A DNA stretch of 64,000 bases. It comes from Liquorilactobacillus sicerae (lineage in GTDB: Bacteria; Bacillota; Bacilli; Lactobacillales; Lactobacillaceae). The stretch lies in NCBI RefSeq assembly GCF_029916425.1, contig NZ_JAHAVQ010000009.1, positions 1-64,000 on the forward strand, in the 5' to 3' direction. The first letter of the stretch is position 1. Each line of letters opens with the position of its first letter. The position numbers were made by a program, and so were the translations under genes. Below are positions 51,729-60,751 of this stretch, in pieces. The notes below the pieces were generated by a model. It was not told the origin of the DNA, ran no database searches, and saw only the letters and a list, made by a program, of their open reading frames with translations.

Positions 51729-52301
51729 TTACCTTGCCAAACTACCCAGTCTTTGTAAATTTTGCGGGACATTTTCCTTGATCAATGAATTGGGACTGCT
51801 GCCAGGCTCACCATTTGGAATTGGCAAGCCTAAGTGCTGATAATAAGCTTGCCACTCCGGCAAAACTGTCTGCCGCGGTCCAAAACTCATTGGCTGCTCG
51901 TGAAAAATTGCCGCCGGCTTAAAAGCCTCACAAATAAACTCTGAACAATAGCATCCTGGCTGATTTTTAATAAAGCTGTGATTATATGGCTGACCTAATA
52001 AAGCCTCCGCCCTGGCAGTTGCTTGCTCAAAATCTATTTTGGTATCAATCAAGCGGTAAACATCGATCACTCGGTTTGGCTGATCAGCTAAAAAATCTGC
52101 CAGCGATTGACGAATGCAGCCACGTTTTTGATCTGCATGTAAAACAAAATAATTGCGATTTTGCTGTTTTATTAAGGCAACGTGCGTATAATTAGTCTGA
52201 CTTAAATCATCTTTCGTACTCGCAGCGATCAAGCGAGAAAGTTTCTCCGTTGAAGCTTGGATAAATAAAAGATCACCAGTTTTTAATTCAAGCACCTGCA
52301 T
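51729..52301 (-). CDS. YiiX/YaeF-type permuted papain-like (C92/NlpC-P60) protein
   Basis: A 190-residue protein with the permuted papain fold: the catalytic His is in YTHVALI near residue 39 and the Cys in GCYCSEFICEAF near 128, after GDLLFIQAS at the start. Such proteins cleave amide or ester bonds, in some cases peptidoglycan peptides or lipids. No signal peptide is seen. The start at 52301 is an ATG with TTGGAGGG upstream. It is transcribed alone. Confidence 0.8.
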   Translation of the reverse strand: MQVLELKTGDLLFIQASTEKLSRLIAASTKDDLSQTNYTHVALIKQQNRNYFVLHADQKRGCIRQSLADFLADQPNRVIDVYRLIDTKIDFEQATARAEALLGQPYNHSFIKNQPGCYCSEFICEAFKPAAIFHEQPMSFGPRQTVLPEWQAYYQHLGLPIPNGEPGSSPNSLIKENVPQNLQRLGSLAR

Positions 52302-52653
52302 CCCTCCAAGTTAAGTTTCAGTTGTCCAAACACTTTACGCGAATTTTGCTACTTAACTTAATAGCCATTTTCAATTCACAGGAAGTTTAATGATTCACAT
52401 TTTTTGAAAAATTCCTGCTGGGAAACAATCAAAAGTCTAAATTGTAATAAACATCAGCTTTGCCTTTTTCAATACCCGTCATCAATTGCTGACTCCATGG
52501 ATATTAGATTTAAATGTTAGGCAGCAGATCATTCGATTCAACCAACTTCTTCGCCGAGTTTATTCCTAACTGGATAATCTTCCCCAAGCTGCTCCTTGTT
52601 TTCGCTTTTAAAATGCGTTAAGATGCTTTTAATATACTTGGAGGTGCTACTTT
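52302..52653. other. Intergenic region, no gene seen
   Basis: 352 bases. A minus-strand peptide (MTGIEKGKADVYYNLDF) near 52430-52480 faintly recalls the end of a short-chain dehydrogenase but is too short to claim. Promoters for the divergent genes on both sides must lie here. Confidence 0.4.
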
Positions 52654-53208
52654 ATGTTTTCATATCAAGTCGACAACCAAATTGTTTTGGCGTTGCCGCG
52701 GCCCGAAATCGACAGTCCAGCATTATTCGCCTTGATCATTGCCAGTCGCAAAAAACTAATTACCTGGTTGCCTTGGGTTTTGAAAATTAAATCAGTTGAA
52801 GATGAACAGAATTTTTTAAAATCCGTTTGTCAACATTTTGGTACAGGAAAATCACTCAATACAGTTATCTACTATGAAAATCAGCCAGCTGGAATGATCA
52901 GTTTTAATCAATTTAGAAAAATTGATCAAAGTGCCGACATTGGCTATTGGCTGGGAACCAAATTTACCCATAAAGGCATCATGCAACGTTCTGTCAAAGC
53001 CATGTGCCAATTAGGATTTGCTGATTATCAGCTTAACAAAATTGTGATCAACGCAGCCATTGAAAACCAATCGAGCAATCGTGTGGCTCAGAGCTGTGGC
53101 TTTCATTTTGACGGTGTTTTGCGCGCCAATGAGTATCTAATTGATGGACGTTTCCATGATGAAAATCATTGGTCACTGCTAAAAGCAGAATGGGAACAAC
53201 GCAGATAG
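52654..53208 (+). CDS. GNAT N-acetyltransferase, RimJ/RimL-like
   Basis: A 184-residue acetyltransferase. ADIGYWLGTKFTHKGIMQRSVKAMCQLGF near residues 88-116 is the acetyl-CoA binding region (GYWL..xxxGxG/A-like), followed by LNKIVINAAIENQSSNRVAQSCGFHFDGVLR, the usual RimJ/RimL ending. It may acetylate ribosomal-protein N-termini or small amines. Start ATG at 52654 with TTGGAGG upstream. Convergent with the HIT gene, only 9 bp away. Confidence 0.85.
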   Translation: MFSYQVDNQIVLALPRPEIDSPALFALIIASRKKLITWLPWVLKIKSVEDEQNFLKSVCQHFGTGKSLNTVIYYENQPAGMISFNQFRKIDQSADIGYWLGTKFTHKGIMQRSVKAMCQLGFADYQLNKIVINAAIENQSSNRVAQSCGFHFDGVLRANEYLIDGRFHDENHWSLLKAEWEQRR

Positions 53209-53217
53209 GCGGTCAAC

Positions 53218-53592
53218 TCAGATTTTAGCTGGCGGTAAACCATTTCTAATGCCGCCGGTTGGATCAGGTACATCACCCTGATAACGCGGCATTAAGTGAA
53301 TATGGCAGTGCATAATTGTTTGGCCCCCATATTTACCAATATTAACACCCAAATTGTAACCATCTGGCGAGAACTTTTGATCGATCAAAGCCTTGCCGCG
53401 ATGTAAAAGTTCATTGATTGCCAAGAGCTCCGCTTCATTTAAATCGAAGAAGGTTAATTTGTGAGCTTTAGGAATTACCAACAAATGCCCTGGATTGACC
53501 GGATGGATATCCCAAAAAGCTGCTGCCAACTCATTTTCCATAACTATTTTTAATTGATTACGTTGACAAAAAATACACTCTGAATCAGTCAT
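53218..53592 (-). CDS. HIT-family nucleotide hydrolase
   Basis: A 124-residue histidine-triad protein. It begins with the zinc-type CIFCQRN, has HPVNPGHLLVIPKAH near residue 30 and the triad QTIMHCHIHLMPRYQGD near residue 93 (HxHxH). Members hydrolyse dinucleoside polyphosphates or AMP conjugates. The start is the ATG at 53592; the ribosome binding site GAGTGAGCTAG is weak. It runs towards the GNAT gene. Confidence 0.88.
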   Translation of the reverse strand: MTDSECIFCQRNQLKIVMENELAAAFWDIHPVNPGHLLVIPKAHKLTFFDLNEAELLAINELLHRGKALIDQKFSPDGYNLGVNIGKYGGQTIMHCHIHLMPRYQGDVPDPTGGIRNGLPPAKI

Positions 53593-53672
53593 CTAGCTCA
53601 CTCTTTTCATTTTCAATTCACTTCCAGTTTAAAGCAATTCAAACATTTGTCTAGCTAAAATAAGCTTTTACC

Positions 53673-54920
53673 TTACCAGAGATGCACAACCGGCCCAATC
53701 ATATAAAGTCCAAATGCCATTACGATAAAGCAACAAACCGTGACCACCCATTTATACCAACCATGCATCCGATATTCCGGCGGCAAAGCCTTGGCTTCCA
53801 GTAACAGCAAAAAGCCAAGGACAATCGGCAACAGCAGCGCATTGATGACTTCAACTGTCACTGAAAGCGCTACTAAGTTAAAATTGATCAGCACCAAGCC
53901 GGCACCAATGACATGAGCTAAAATATAAATCAAATAGAAGCCATAATTACTGCGATTCAGTTTCTCATTCAAACTATGCGGCCAATTTAAAACTTCAGTT
54001 ATTCCCCAAGTTCCAGCCAAAGCTACCACCAAAGCGGCTACTAAAGCTCCACCGAGCAAGCTTAAACTAAGCAGCATGCGAGCATTGAAACTGCCTAAAA
54101 AAGGAGCCAGTACTTTAGCTAAATCTTCAACGCTTTGCAAACCGTTAACTGCGTGATAACGGCTGGTTGCGGCAGCAAAAACGACGACAAATAAGATCAT
54201 AATTCCTTGAGTAATAAACGTTCCAACTGCTGTGTCATGCTGTTCCTGCTTCAAATTAGCAATCGTTAATTTCTTATCAACGATCGCTCCTTGTTGATAA
54301 AAGATCATCCAAGGCATCACAACCGCGCCAACATTAGCGGCAACCAAGTAAAGATAAGAAGGATCACGATACGGAACGGTGATCAAGCCGTGACCGATTG
54401 CTGTTAAGCTTGGGTGGATCATTAACAAAGCAATTATAAAAAATAATTCTCCTAAACCAAGTCCGATCCCGATTTTTTCAACTCGGCGATAACTGCCGCA
54501 AAAAGCGATGGCGATCAATAAAGCCGTCGCTAGCGGAACTGTCAACCACTTAGAAATTCCCCATAACTCACCAACTCCAGCAATTCCGGCAAATTCTGTT
54601 AATAAAGCTCCAATTGCTGAAATCGCCAAAGTTCCAGCTGACAAGATCGCCCAACCACGGCCAAAGTTTTCCCGAATCAGTTCACCGTGTCCTTTGCCCG
54701 TCACTAAGCCCAAACGAACTGTCATTTCCTGTGCCATAAACAGGATTGGAATCAATAGCAGCTGCGGTAAAATCATCGTATATTTCCATTGTGCTCCTGA
54801 CTGGGCAGCAGTCATCAAACAACCAGCATCAGTATCCGCCAGCATGACGATCAAGCCTGGTCCAAAAACTTTAAAAAGATGTCTTTTGTTTGTAATATTT
54901 AAATTATTTAAGGCTAACAC
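53673..54920 (-). CDS. NRAMP-related divalent metal transporter with atypical metal-site motifs
   Basis: A 415-residue, 11-helix transporter of the NRAMP superfamily. The first helix reads GPGLIVMLADTDAGCLMTAAQSGAQW, where classic NRAMP has DPGN; helix 6 reads VMPWMIFYQQGAIVDK, where the classic motif is MPHN. The replaced residues are those that hold the metal, so selectivity is probably changed (some such groups carry Mg2+ or other ions). Start ATG at 54920. A DtxR/MntR-like palindrome lies 30 bp upstream. Confidence 0.82.
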   Translation of the reverse strand: MLALNNLNITNKRHLFKVFGPGLIVMLADTDAGCLMTAAQSGAQWKYTMILPQLLLIPILFMAQEMTVRLGLVTGKGHGELIRENFGRGWAILSAGTLAISAIGALLTEFAGIAGVGELWGISKWLTVPLATALLIAIAFCGSYRRVEKIGIGLGLGELFFIIALLMIHPSLTAIGHGLITVPYRDPSYLYLVAANVGAVVMPWMIFYQQGAIVDKKLTIANLKQEQHDTAVGTFITQGIMILFVVVFAAATSRYHAVNGLQSVEDLAKVLAPFLGSFNARMLLSLSLLGGALVAALVVALAGTWGITEVLNWPHSLNEKLNRSNYGFYLIYILAHVIGAGLVLINFNLVALSVTVEVINALLLPIVLGFLLLLEAKALPPEYRMHGWYKWVVTVCCFIVMAFGLYMIGPVVHLW

Positions 54921-54949
54921 GTAAAATTACTCCCTTTATCAGATTCTGA

Positions 54950-54965
54950 TTAGATTTGCCTAATT
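54950..54965 (-). promoter_or_regulatory. Candidate MntR/DtxR-type operator of the NRAMP-like gene
   Basis: TTAGATTTGCCTAATT is close to the palindrome TTAGG-n4-CCTAA that DtxR-family metal regulators bind. It lies 30 bp before the start codon of a metal transporter. A second inverted repeat (TAATTGA/TCAATTA) overlaps it at 54960-54983. Confidence 0.4.
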
Positions 54966-54983
54966 GAGAACCTTTTTCAATTA

Positions 54984-55106
54984 GCCTTATATTAGCACGA
55001 CTGGTTAGAAAGGTCTAATTGCCAAAAATATGTCTACCTTGAAAATTTAATTAAATTATCCGCCAGTCAAAAAAATAGACCACCAAATGGCCGACTCACT
55101 TGAGTA
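54984..55106. other. Non-coding stretch, no feature seen
   Basis: AT-rich sequence upstream of the NRAMP-like gene and beyond the terminator of the inositol operon. It should hold the NRAMP-like gene promoter. Confidence 0.4.
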
Positions 55107-55139
55107 AAAAAAGGACCCCAACAATTAAGTTAGAGTCCA
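55107..55139 (-). terminator. Terminator of the inositol operon
   Basis: On the minus strand GGACTCTAAC and GTTGGGGTCC pair (with one or two mismatches) and are followed by seven T residues. It lies about 200 bp after the last gene. Between it and that gene (55140-55341) I see no ORF. Confidence 0.75.
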
Positions 55140-55341
55140 TATATATTGTGGATTGATTAGGTCCACCAAGAGGGAAAAACCTCAACATAACTTAAATCTG
55201 GTTAAATGATAATACGTTTAGCAATATATTTTAGAAGTTACTAAAATATAAATTTTGATACCATCAACGCTTAACAGTAATATATTTCTTATGGAAAAAT
55301 ATACTTTTTAAAAACACCAAGATTTATCATTTACTCAATAT

Positions 55342-56355
55342 TCAATAAAAGTCCGGTTTCTTGTCATAAGAAATTTGCACTGGTTTTTGATTTTTCTGAC
55401 TTTGAATAGCAGCATCTGCTGTAACAGCAGCAATATAACCATCCCATGAGCTTGGCCCATGTAAAGGCATTTCTCTTGCAACTCTATTAATGAAGTCCTT
55501 AATTTCTAACTTGTAAGCCAGATCAAAGCGTTTTGTCCAATCCTTATCGATATGACGACTAATATTTTGATTATACCTTGTTTCGATAGAAGGCATATCT
55601 GGAAGTTGTACTATCCCTTTTTCACCAATGATTTGACACATAACATCGTATCCATACTGTGAATTTTGAGATAGATAGGTATTAACTATAGCACCTTTTT
55701 TAAATTTAATAGTAACTATTTGTGGATCGTAAAGTTGCTCATTAATGTTCAAACTATTTTGACGAGCAAATTGTACCTGGATTGACTGATACCGATCTTC
55801 AAAAAGCCAATGCAAAATATCAATTTCATGGATAAAAGCATCATTAATCATATTTTCCGTTTTAAAATAACTTGTAGCTGGATGAGTGGTGAAATGTCGA
55901 CAATATCCCATTAAGGGTTCCCCAATATTACCACTTGTCATTTCGGTTTTCATTTCTTGATAAAATGGATCATATCTTCTCATAAAACCGACTTGAATCA
56001 AACGTTTGTTACCACTAATTTCAGCAGCAATTATTTTTTTACAATCTTTTGCATTATCAACAAGTGGCTTTTCTGTAAAAACATATTTATTATGATGAAT
56101 AGCCTTTAAAATTGGTTCAAGATGGGCATCATTTCGACTGCAAATCATTACTGCATCAATATTCTCATTAATTAGTTCATCAATTGAATAACAAATCTTA
56201 GATTCAATTTTTGTATCCTCTATTAGTTTCTGAGCAGCTGTCAAGTATAAATCATAAATAGCAACTATTTTTGCATTTTTTATATTTTTTTTTATATTTA
56301 TTACATGGGTTCTCGCAATTGCTCCACATCCAATCAATCCTAATTTAACAACCAT
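55342..56355 (-). CDS. iolG: Gfo/Idh/MocA-family dehydrogenase, inositol 2-dehydrogenase-like
   Basis: A 337-residue NAD(P)-dependent sugar/inositol dehydrogenase. The Rossmann motif GLIGCGAIARTHV is at residues 6-18, the conserved EKP in YVFTEKPLVDN near 96 and the catalytic-region DAFIHEIDILHWLF (Asp and His) near 172. In the inositol pathway this enzyme oxidises myo-inositol or scyllo-inositol to an inosose. I chose the ATG at 56355, with GGAGG eight bases upstream. It is the last gene of the operon. IolG is the best guess; IolX or IolW are also possible. Confidence 0.8.
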   Translation of the reverse strand: MVVKLGLIGCGAIARTHVINIKKNIKNAKIVAIYDLYLTAAQKLIEDTKIESKICYSIDELINENIDAVMICSRNDAHLEPILKAIHHNKYVFTEKPLVDNAKDCKKIIAAEISGNKRLIQVGFMRRYDPFYQEMKTEMTSGNIGEPLMGYCRHFTTHPATSYFKTENMINDAFIHEIDILHWLFEDRYQSIQVQFARQNSLNINEQLYDPQIVTIKFKKGAIVNTYLSQNSQYGYDVMCQIIGEKGIVQLPDMPSIETRYNQNISRHIDKDWTKRFDLAYKLEIKDFINRVAREMPLHGPSSWDGYIAAVTADAAIQSQKNQKPVQISYDKKPDFY

Positions 56356-56430
56356 GTTTATTTCCTCCAAATTTTATTAAAAATCCAGATGGTACTAAAG
56401 ACCAACTGGACTCGATATTTCTATATTTAA

Positions 56431-57354
56431 TTAAAGTTCTTTCTGCTTAATATATTTTGCGAAAAGAGTCTCATCAAAATATTTTCTTGCTTTTAATGCC
56501 ATTGCTAATGGATTAGCTTTAGCTGGATCTTGTTCAGCTTCAACAATAATCCATCCATGATAATTGCTCTTTACTAGCAAATCAAACACTGGTCTAAAAT
56601 CAATATCTCCATCCCCAGGAACCGTAAACATTCCATTTAAAAATGATTGTTGAAAACTACAGCCTTTCCGCCGACACACTGCTTCTTGTTCTCTTCTAAC
56701 ATCCTTAAAATGAACATGGACAACCCGCTTAATATGTTCCCTTAGCAAAGACATACAATCGCCATCAGAAACATAAATATGACCTGTATCAAATAATAAG
56801 CCCACAAGTTTGGGATTAGTATGATACATTAAACGATCAGTTTCTTTTTTGGTTTGAACTCCCGTACCCAAATGATGATGATATGCAACTTTCAAGCCAT
56901 ACTTTTGTGCAATTTTTCCATACTTATCAAGTCCCTTGCATAAAACGGACCACTCTTCATTTGTAAAATATGGTTTATCTTTAAAAATATTTTTATCATC
57001 CAAGCGTTGAATAGTGTATGTTTGTTCAGAAACAACTGCTATTTCTGCATTAACTTTTTGTAAAAAAAGACAATGTTTTTCAAAATCCTCACAAGCTTTT
57101 TCAATCCCATCACGAATTAAATAACTACTGAACCACTGACCAGCAATTTTTAAATTCCGCAATTTTAATTCATAGTTTAGTTCACTGGAACTCGGGAAAA
57201 AAGCCCCAACTTCCGTACCTTGAAATTTTGCAACAACAATATCACTTAATAATTGTTGTAAATTATTATTTCTTCCAATTGATGGAATGTCATCATTACG
57301 CCAGCCAATCGGTGCTATTCCATATTTAATATCTTCAAAAATATCAGATACCAA
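56431..57354 (-). CDS. iolE: Myo-inosose-2 dehydratase (IolE-like)
   Basis: A 307-residue TIM-barrel protein. Typical IolE segments: [17 protein letters not shown] near residue 11, [11 protein letters not shown], the metal-site [21 protein letters not shown] near 164, [14 protein letters not shown] near 190, [10 protein letters not shown] near 215 and [14 protein letters not shown] near 251. It dehydrates 2-keto-myo-inositol to a diketo intermediate. It is 75 bp before the iolG-like gene. Confidence 0.9.
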   Translation of the reverse strand: MVSDIFEDIKYGIAPIGWRNDDIPSIGRNNNLQQLLSDIVVAKFQGTEVGAFFPSSSELNYELKLRNLKIAGQWFSSYLIRDGIEKACEDFEKHCLFLQKVNAEIAVVSEQTYTIQRLDDKNIFKDKPYFTNEEWSVLCKGLDKYGKIAQKYGLKVAYHHHLGTGVQTKKETDRLMYHTNPKLVGLLFDTGHIYVSDGDCMSLLREHIKRVVHVHFKDVRREQEAVCRRKGCSFQQSFLNGMFTVPGDGDIDFRPVFDLLVKSNYHGWIIVEAEQDPAKANPLAMALKARKYFDETLFAKYIKQKEL

Positions 57355-57390
57355 AATTATTTACCCTCTTTCACAAATTATTAATTGAGC

Positions 57391-57861
57391 TTAAGAATTT
57401 CTTAATTCTTCTTGCAACTTTTTTAAAGAATGATAACAAAGCAAATGATCATCTTCAGAAAGCATTCCTGAACATACGATACTTCCTACTAGACCCACTC
57501 CCTTAACTCTGATAGGGAAACCACCTCCATGAATTGCAAAATCACTTGGCTTAACGGCGTTATGTCTATAATACTCATTCTCGTCCATTTTATATTCATT
57601 ACTGATATAGTAAGAAGAATGATTATGTCTTTCTACAACATTTCTTTTTCTTCTAATCCAGAATTCCGCATCATAAATTGTTTCCGATCCTGCAAAATAA
57701 AAAATATGTTGATTAAATAGCTTAACTGAAATACCAATTTTTTTCGCATTTTCGCCGGCTAATTCATGTGCAATATTTCCTAATCTCCAAGCATCATCTT
57801 TGTTAAATTGTGTTAGTTCCGCATCAGTTTCTTGATTTAAAATCTCATCTAAAGTCAACAT
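57391..57861 (-). CDS. UPF0303/GlcG-HbpS-like protein
   Basis: A 156-residue heme-degrading-domain-type protein of the UPF0303 (YBR137W-like) group: NIAHELAGENAKKIGISVKLFNQHIFYFAGS near residue 29, FWIRRKRNVVERHNHSSYY near 67 and DFAIHGGGFPIRVKGVGLVGSIVCSGM near 107. Function is unknown. Such genes are often found in inositol and other sugar operons. It is located between the TIM-barrel gene and iolE in the same operon. Confidence 0.8.
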   Translation of the reverse strand: MLTLDEILNQETDAELTQFNKDDAWRLGNIAHELAGENAKKIGISVKLFNQHIFYFAGSETIYDAEFWIRRKRNVVERHNHSSYYISNEYKMDENEYYRHNAVKPSDFAIHGGGFPIRVKGVGLVGSIVCSGMLSEDDHLLCYHSLKKLQEELRNS

Positions 57862-57875
57862 TTTAATATCTCCTT

Positions 57876-58685
57876 TTAATCAAAATTCTTCTTTAAAATT
57901 TTTAATGTCTTTTTATAAAAGTCTATATCTTCTTTTAAATAGTCATTTTCTTTCATCGGAGTAAATGGGTTTGGCCCAGCGGCACTGATCTCCATGATAA
58001 TTGGTCCAACATAATTTATTTTCTTTAAGGCTACAAATTGAGCGGCAAAATCAGTATGCCCATTGCCGACTGCTTGACGATTTGAATCTGCAACATGATA
58101 AACTCCTAATTTTTCTCCAGCTAAGTCTATAGCTGAAGCTGGGTTTTCCTCTTCAATATTCATATGATAAGCATCTAATAAGAGCTTTAAATTTTCATTA
58201 TTGACTTCACTAATTAGCTTTAATCCTTCTTTAGCCGTTAATACTTGATAATTCTCATATCTATTTAAAACTTCATAAACCACTTCCAAGTTATTATCTT
58301 GTGCTTTATTCAAAATAATTTTTACTGAATCTACAAGCAATTTCCAATGCTCTTGCAGATTTTTGTCCCAATTTATTTTTCCAACTTGGCCATGCAGGCA
58401 AAACCTTGGAACTTCAAGCTTTGTTGCCCAATCGACTAGTTTTAGATAATATTCAATTGCCTGTTGTCGTTCTTTTGCATCAGAACTAGAAATATCTAAA
58501 TCTTCTGGAGTAATTGAGAGCGCTTTTAAATTATACTTTTGCAAAACGCTTTTAATTTTTTTCGGATCTTCCTTAATATTTCCTTGAACCTCAACACCAT
58601 CAACTCCAATTTCAGAAGCCAATCTGCATTTTTCTTCAAAATCAATCGAACCGAAAGTCCATAAACATAATCCATATTCTGTCAT
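57876..58685 (-). CDS. Sugar phosphate isomerase/epimerase family protein (IolI/IolH-like)
   Basis: A 269-residue xylose-isomerase-type TIM barrel. CLWTFGSIDFEEKCRLASEIGVDGVEVQGN opens it, with metal-site residues in EVLNRYENY (Glu), LLLDAYHMN (Asp, His), VYHVADSNR and IIMEISAAGPNP near 227. In inositol operons such proteins isomerise inososes (IolI) or have an unproven role (IolH). The ATG at 58685 has TAGGAGG upstream. Confidence 0.82.
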   Translation of the reverse strand: MTEYGLCLWTFGSIDFEEKCRLASEIGVDGVEVQGNIKEDPKKIKSVLQKYNLKALSITPEDLDISSSDAKERQQAIEYYLKLVDWATKLEVPRFCLHGQVGKINWDKNLQEHWKLLVDSVKIILNKAQDNNLEVVYEVLNRYENYQVLTAKEGLKLISEVNNENLKLLLDAYHMNIEEENPASAIDLAGEKLGVYHVADSNRQAVGNGHTDFAAQFVALKKINYVGPIIMEISAAGPNPFTPMKENDYLKEDIDFYKKTLKILKKNFD

Positions 58686-58755
58686 ATTAATTCCTCCTAA
58701 ATTTTTTGAGCTTGCTCACAACTTTTAAGCCTTTGAATGCTGACCATTAAATTTA

Positions 58756-60264
58756 TTAGCGTGTAAATTTAATGTTAGTAATTAAATTGTCAACTTCCTC
58801 AGGATCACTAAATGACTGATTTTCCAAACAATTAAATCGATCAATTAATAAATGACTAACTAAATACAACTTTAACTTTTTTTTGGCTATCTCTTCATCA
58901 GTCATTCCTTGAACGTTTAGTACCGAACTGTTCAAGACAGATAACGAAAATTTTTCAGCATCAATAGATATTGCATTACTTATCGAAACATTATTCTTGG
59001 TTTCAGCAATATGCTTTACCGATTTATGCCCAGCTAATTCTTCTGGAGTTTTTAAGAAACTTGCTAAAAAACTTCCCAATAAATAAACAACTCCTATTGC
59101 GATTAAAGCTCCGCCTGAACCAAAAGGACCAATAAAAATACTAACAATCAAGGGACCTACAAAGTTACTCATTCCTGAACCAAGATTCAAAGCAGAAATG
59201 GCAGCTCCCTTTTTATCTGGAGCAAGATTTGGTATCAATGCACTTAAAGGACCGAAAGCTGATAATCCAATAGCATATAAACATAGTGAAAGGAAAAGCA
59301 GAGGTATACTATGACCAAACATCTTAGGCATTAAATACATTCCAAAAGTTCCCACTCCACACAATGTTCCAGCAAAATAAGTAACAGTTTTACGCCAACC
59401 AATTTTGTCACCAATATATCCAAAAACATAGTTTGCAAAAATGTTAACAATATTAATAGATCCCCAAACTGTCAACCATTCACTAGTTGAAAAACCAAAC
59501 TGCTTTAAATATAATGGCATTACGATTACATATCCAAACTTCCCAATATCATTAATTGTTTTAACAATAACTGATAATCCTAGGCGAGGACGTTTAAACA
59601 TAATTAAAATTCCATCAGTAAAATCTTTCATTGGCGGTTGCTGACTTTTTGGTAAAGTAACATGATCATGATTTAAAATCAATGAGCAGAAAGCCCCAAT
59701 TAGCACAAAAGCCAATCCCAAGTATAAGACACCGACTCTGCCTACAATTGGGAATAGTGCACTTGATAAGTAAGGACCAATGATTGTCATACCTCCACCA
59801 AAGAAGATCCAAAACCAAGCAGTCGCTCTTGCCAAAACTTCTTTTTTTACGCTATAATTAATCCAAACTAGAAATGAATATGCAAATAATGGATATGCTA
59901 ACGCTCGAATTGCATAACATAAAAGTATTAAAATATAACTTTTCATCGGTAGAGCAATTAACAATAATGGTATACTCCCAACAAAATACAAAATCGTACC
60001 TAACCACATTAATTTCCTGATGCCCCAAATTTGGGTACCTATTCCAGTAAACCAAGAAACTAGGGCTACAACAACACCATATATCGTGAAGACTAAACTA
60101 ACTTGAGCTGCACCAAATCCAACTCCTGAAAGATACGACGAAAACCAGCTGCTTTCAATAGTCGCACCCAAAATAAAAACTAACAAGCCGATAAACGCCC
60201 AAATTAATTTTGATGGCAAACCAATACGATCAAAAATATCTTCTTTTTCATTTGAAATTTGCAT
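58756..60264 (-). CDS. MFS transporter, polyol-permease-like (inositol importer candidate)
   Basis: A 502-residue, 12-helix major facilitator. After WFTGIGTQIWGIRKLMWLG (loop 2-3) come an inner loop (LPKSQQPPMKDFTDG), GYIGDKIGWRKTV and GPLSALIPNLAPDKKGAAISALNLGSG. The C-terminal tail of about 80 residues is long and soluble. It resembles polyol/ribitol permeases, not the sugar-porter IolT type. I chose the ATG at 60264 with GAGGGG upstream. A perfect cre site lies just before the gene. Inositol as substrate is inferred from the operon. Confidence 0.8.
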   Translation of the reverse strand: MQISNEKEDIFDRIGLPSKLIWAFIGLLVFILGATIESSWFSSYLSGVGFGAAQVSLVFTIYGVVVALVSWFTGIGTQIWGIRKLMWLGTILYFVGSIPLLLIALPMKSYILILLCYAIRALAYPLFAYSFLVWINYSVKKEVLARATAWFWIFFGGGMTIIGPYLSSALFPIVGRVGVLYLGLAFVLIGAFCSLILNHDHVTLPKSQQPPMKDFTDGILIMFKRPRLGLSVIVKTINDIGKFGYVIVMPLYLKQFGFSTSEWLTVWGSINIVNIFANYVFGYIGDKIGWRKTVTYFAGTLCGVGTFGMYLMPKMFGHSIPLLFLSLCLYAIGLSAFGPLSALIPNLAPDKKGAAISALNLGSGMSNFVGPLIVSIFIGPFGSGGALIAIGVVYLLGSFLASFLKTPEELAGHKSVKHIAETKNNVSISNAISIDAEKFSLSVLNSSVLNVQGMTDEEIAKKKLKLYLVSHLLIDRFNCLENQSFSDPEEVDNLITNIKFTR

Positions 60265-60279
60265 TTCATCACCCCTCAT

Positions 60280-60294
60280 TGAATACGTTTACAT
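60280..60294 (-). promoter_or_regulatory. cre site (CcpA binding) before the MFS gene
   Basis: On the minus strand ATGTAAACGTATTCA fits every fixed position of the consensus WTGNAANCGNWNNCW. It lies 16 bases before the MFS start codon inside the operon, so it would act as a roadblock or on an internal promoter. A weak hairpin (AGTCC/GGACT, 60311-60331) stands just upstream, which could separate the operon into two transcripts. Confidence 0.65.
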
Positions 60295-60339
60295 AAGTTC
60301 GCTTTAATAAAGTCCCACTCTTCATAGGACTCTAACTTT

Positions 60340-60729
60340 TTATAGTTCTCCGTTTAGAAATTGGGCTTTCCCATAACCAAAGCTCCAGCCTTCGTCGCCA
60401 TTAATTGTAATGTTCACCATCAGATCATTCGGCGCAACTAGTTTCTTCGCTGCTAATTTTTCAGCTAATTGCTGATAAAATTTCTCGACGTCTTCTTTTT
60501 TCCTAGGCCGACTCGTTAGGGAAACCACTACAACTTTTTCTGAGCGTTCAATATCTAACCCGGTATCTAAAATATTCATTTCAAATGGTTCATGCTGAGT
60601 AACAATCTGGTAGCGATCACGTTCTGGAACCTTGAACTCCTCAATGACGACTTCCTGTGTAATATCCATTATTTCCTTGATTTCTTCAACTGATCTTCCC
60701 TTTTGTAAATCAAATCTTACCAATGGCAT
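60340..60729 (-). CDS. Tautomerase-superfamily protein
   Basis: A 129-residue protein of the 4-oxalocrotonate tautomerase/MSAD-like superfamily: PLVRFDLQKGRSVEEIKEIMDITQEVV with Pro as first residue after Met, then ERDRYQIVTQHEPF and NDLMVNITINGDEGWSFGYGKAQ. The N-terminal Pro is the catalytic base or acid. In the operon it stands between the aldolase and the transporter, where a keto-enol step of inositol breakdown could use it. ATG at 60729 with GAGGAG upstream. Confidence 0.8.
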   Translation of the reverse strand: MPLVRFDLQKGRSVEEIKEIMDITQEVVIEEFKVPERDRYQIVTQHEPFEMNILDTGLDIERSEKVVVVSLTSRPRKKEDVEKFYQQLAEKLAAKKLVAPNDLMVNITINGDEGWSFGYGKAQFLNGEL

Positions 60730-60751
60730 AGTGTCTCCTCCTCAAAATTTT

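Noticed and set aside
52420-52500. Possible short-chain dehydrogenase remnant on the minus strand
   Set aside because: Only about 17 residues look suggestive; too little to support.
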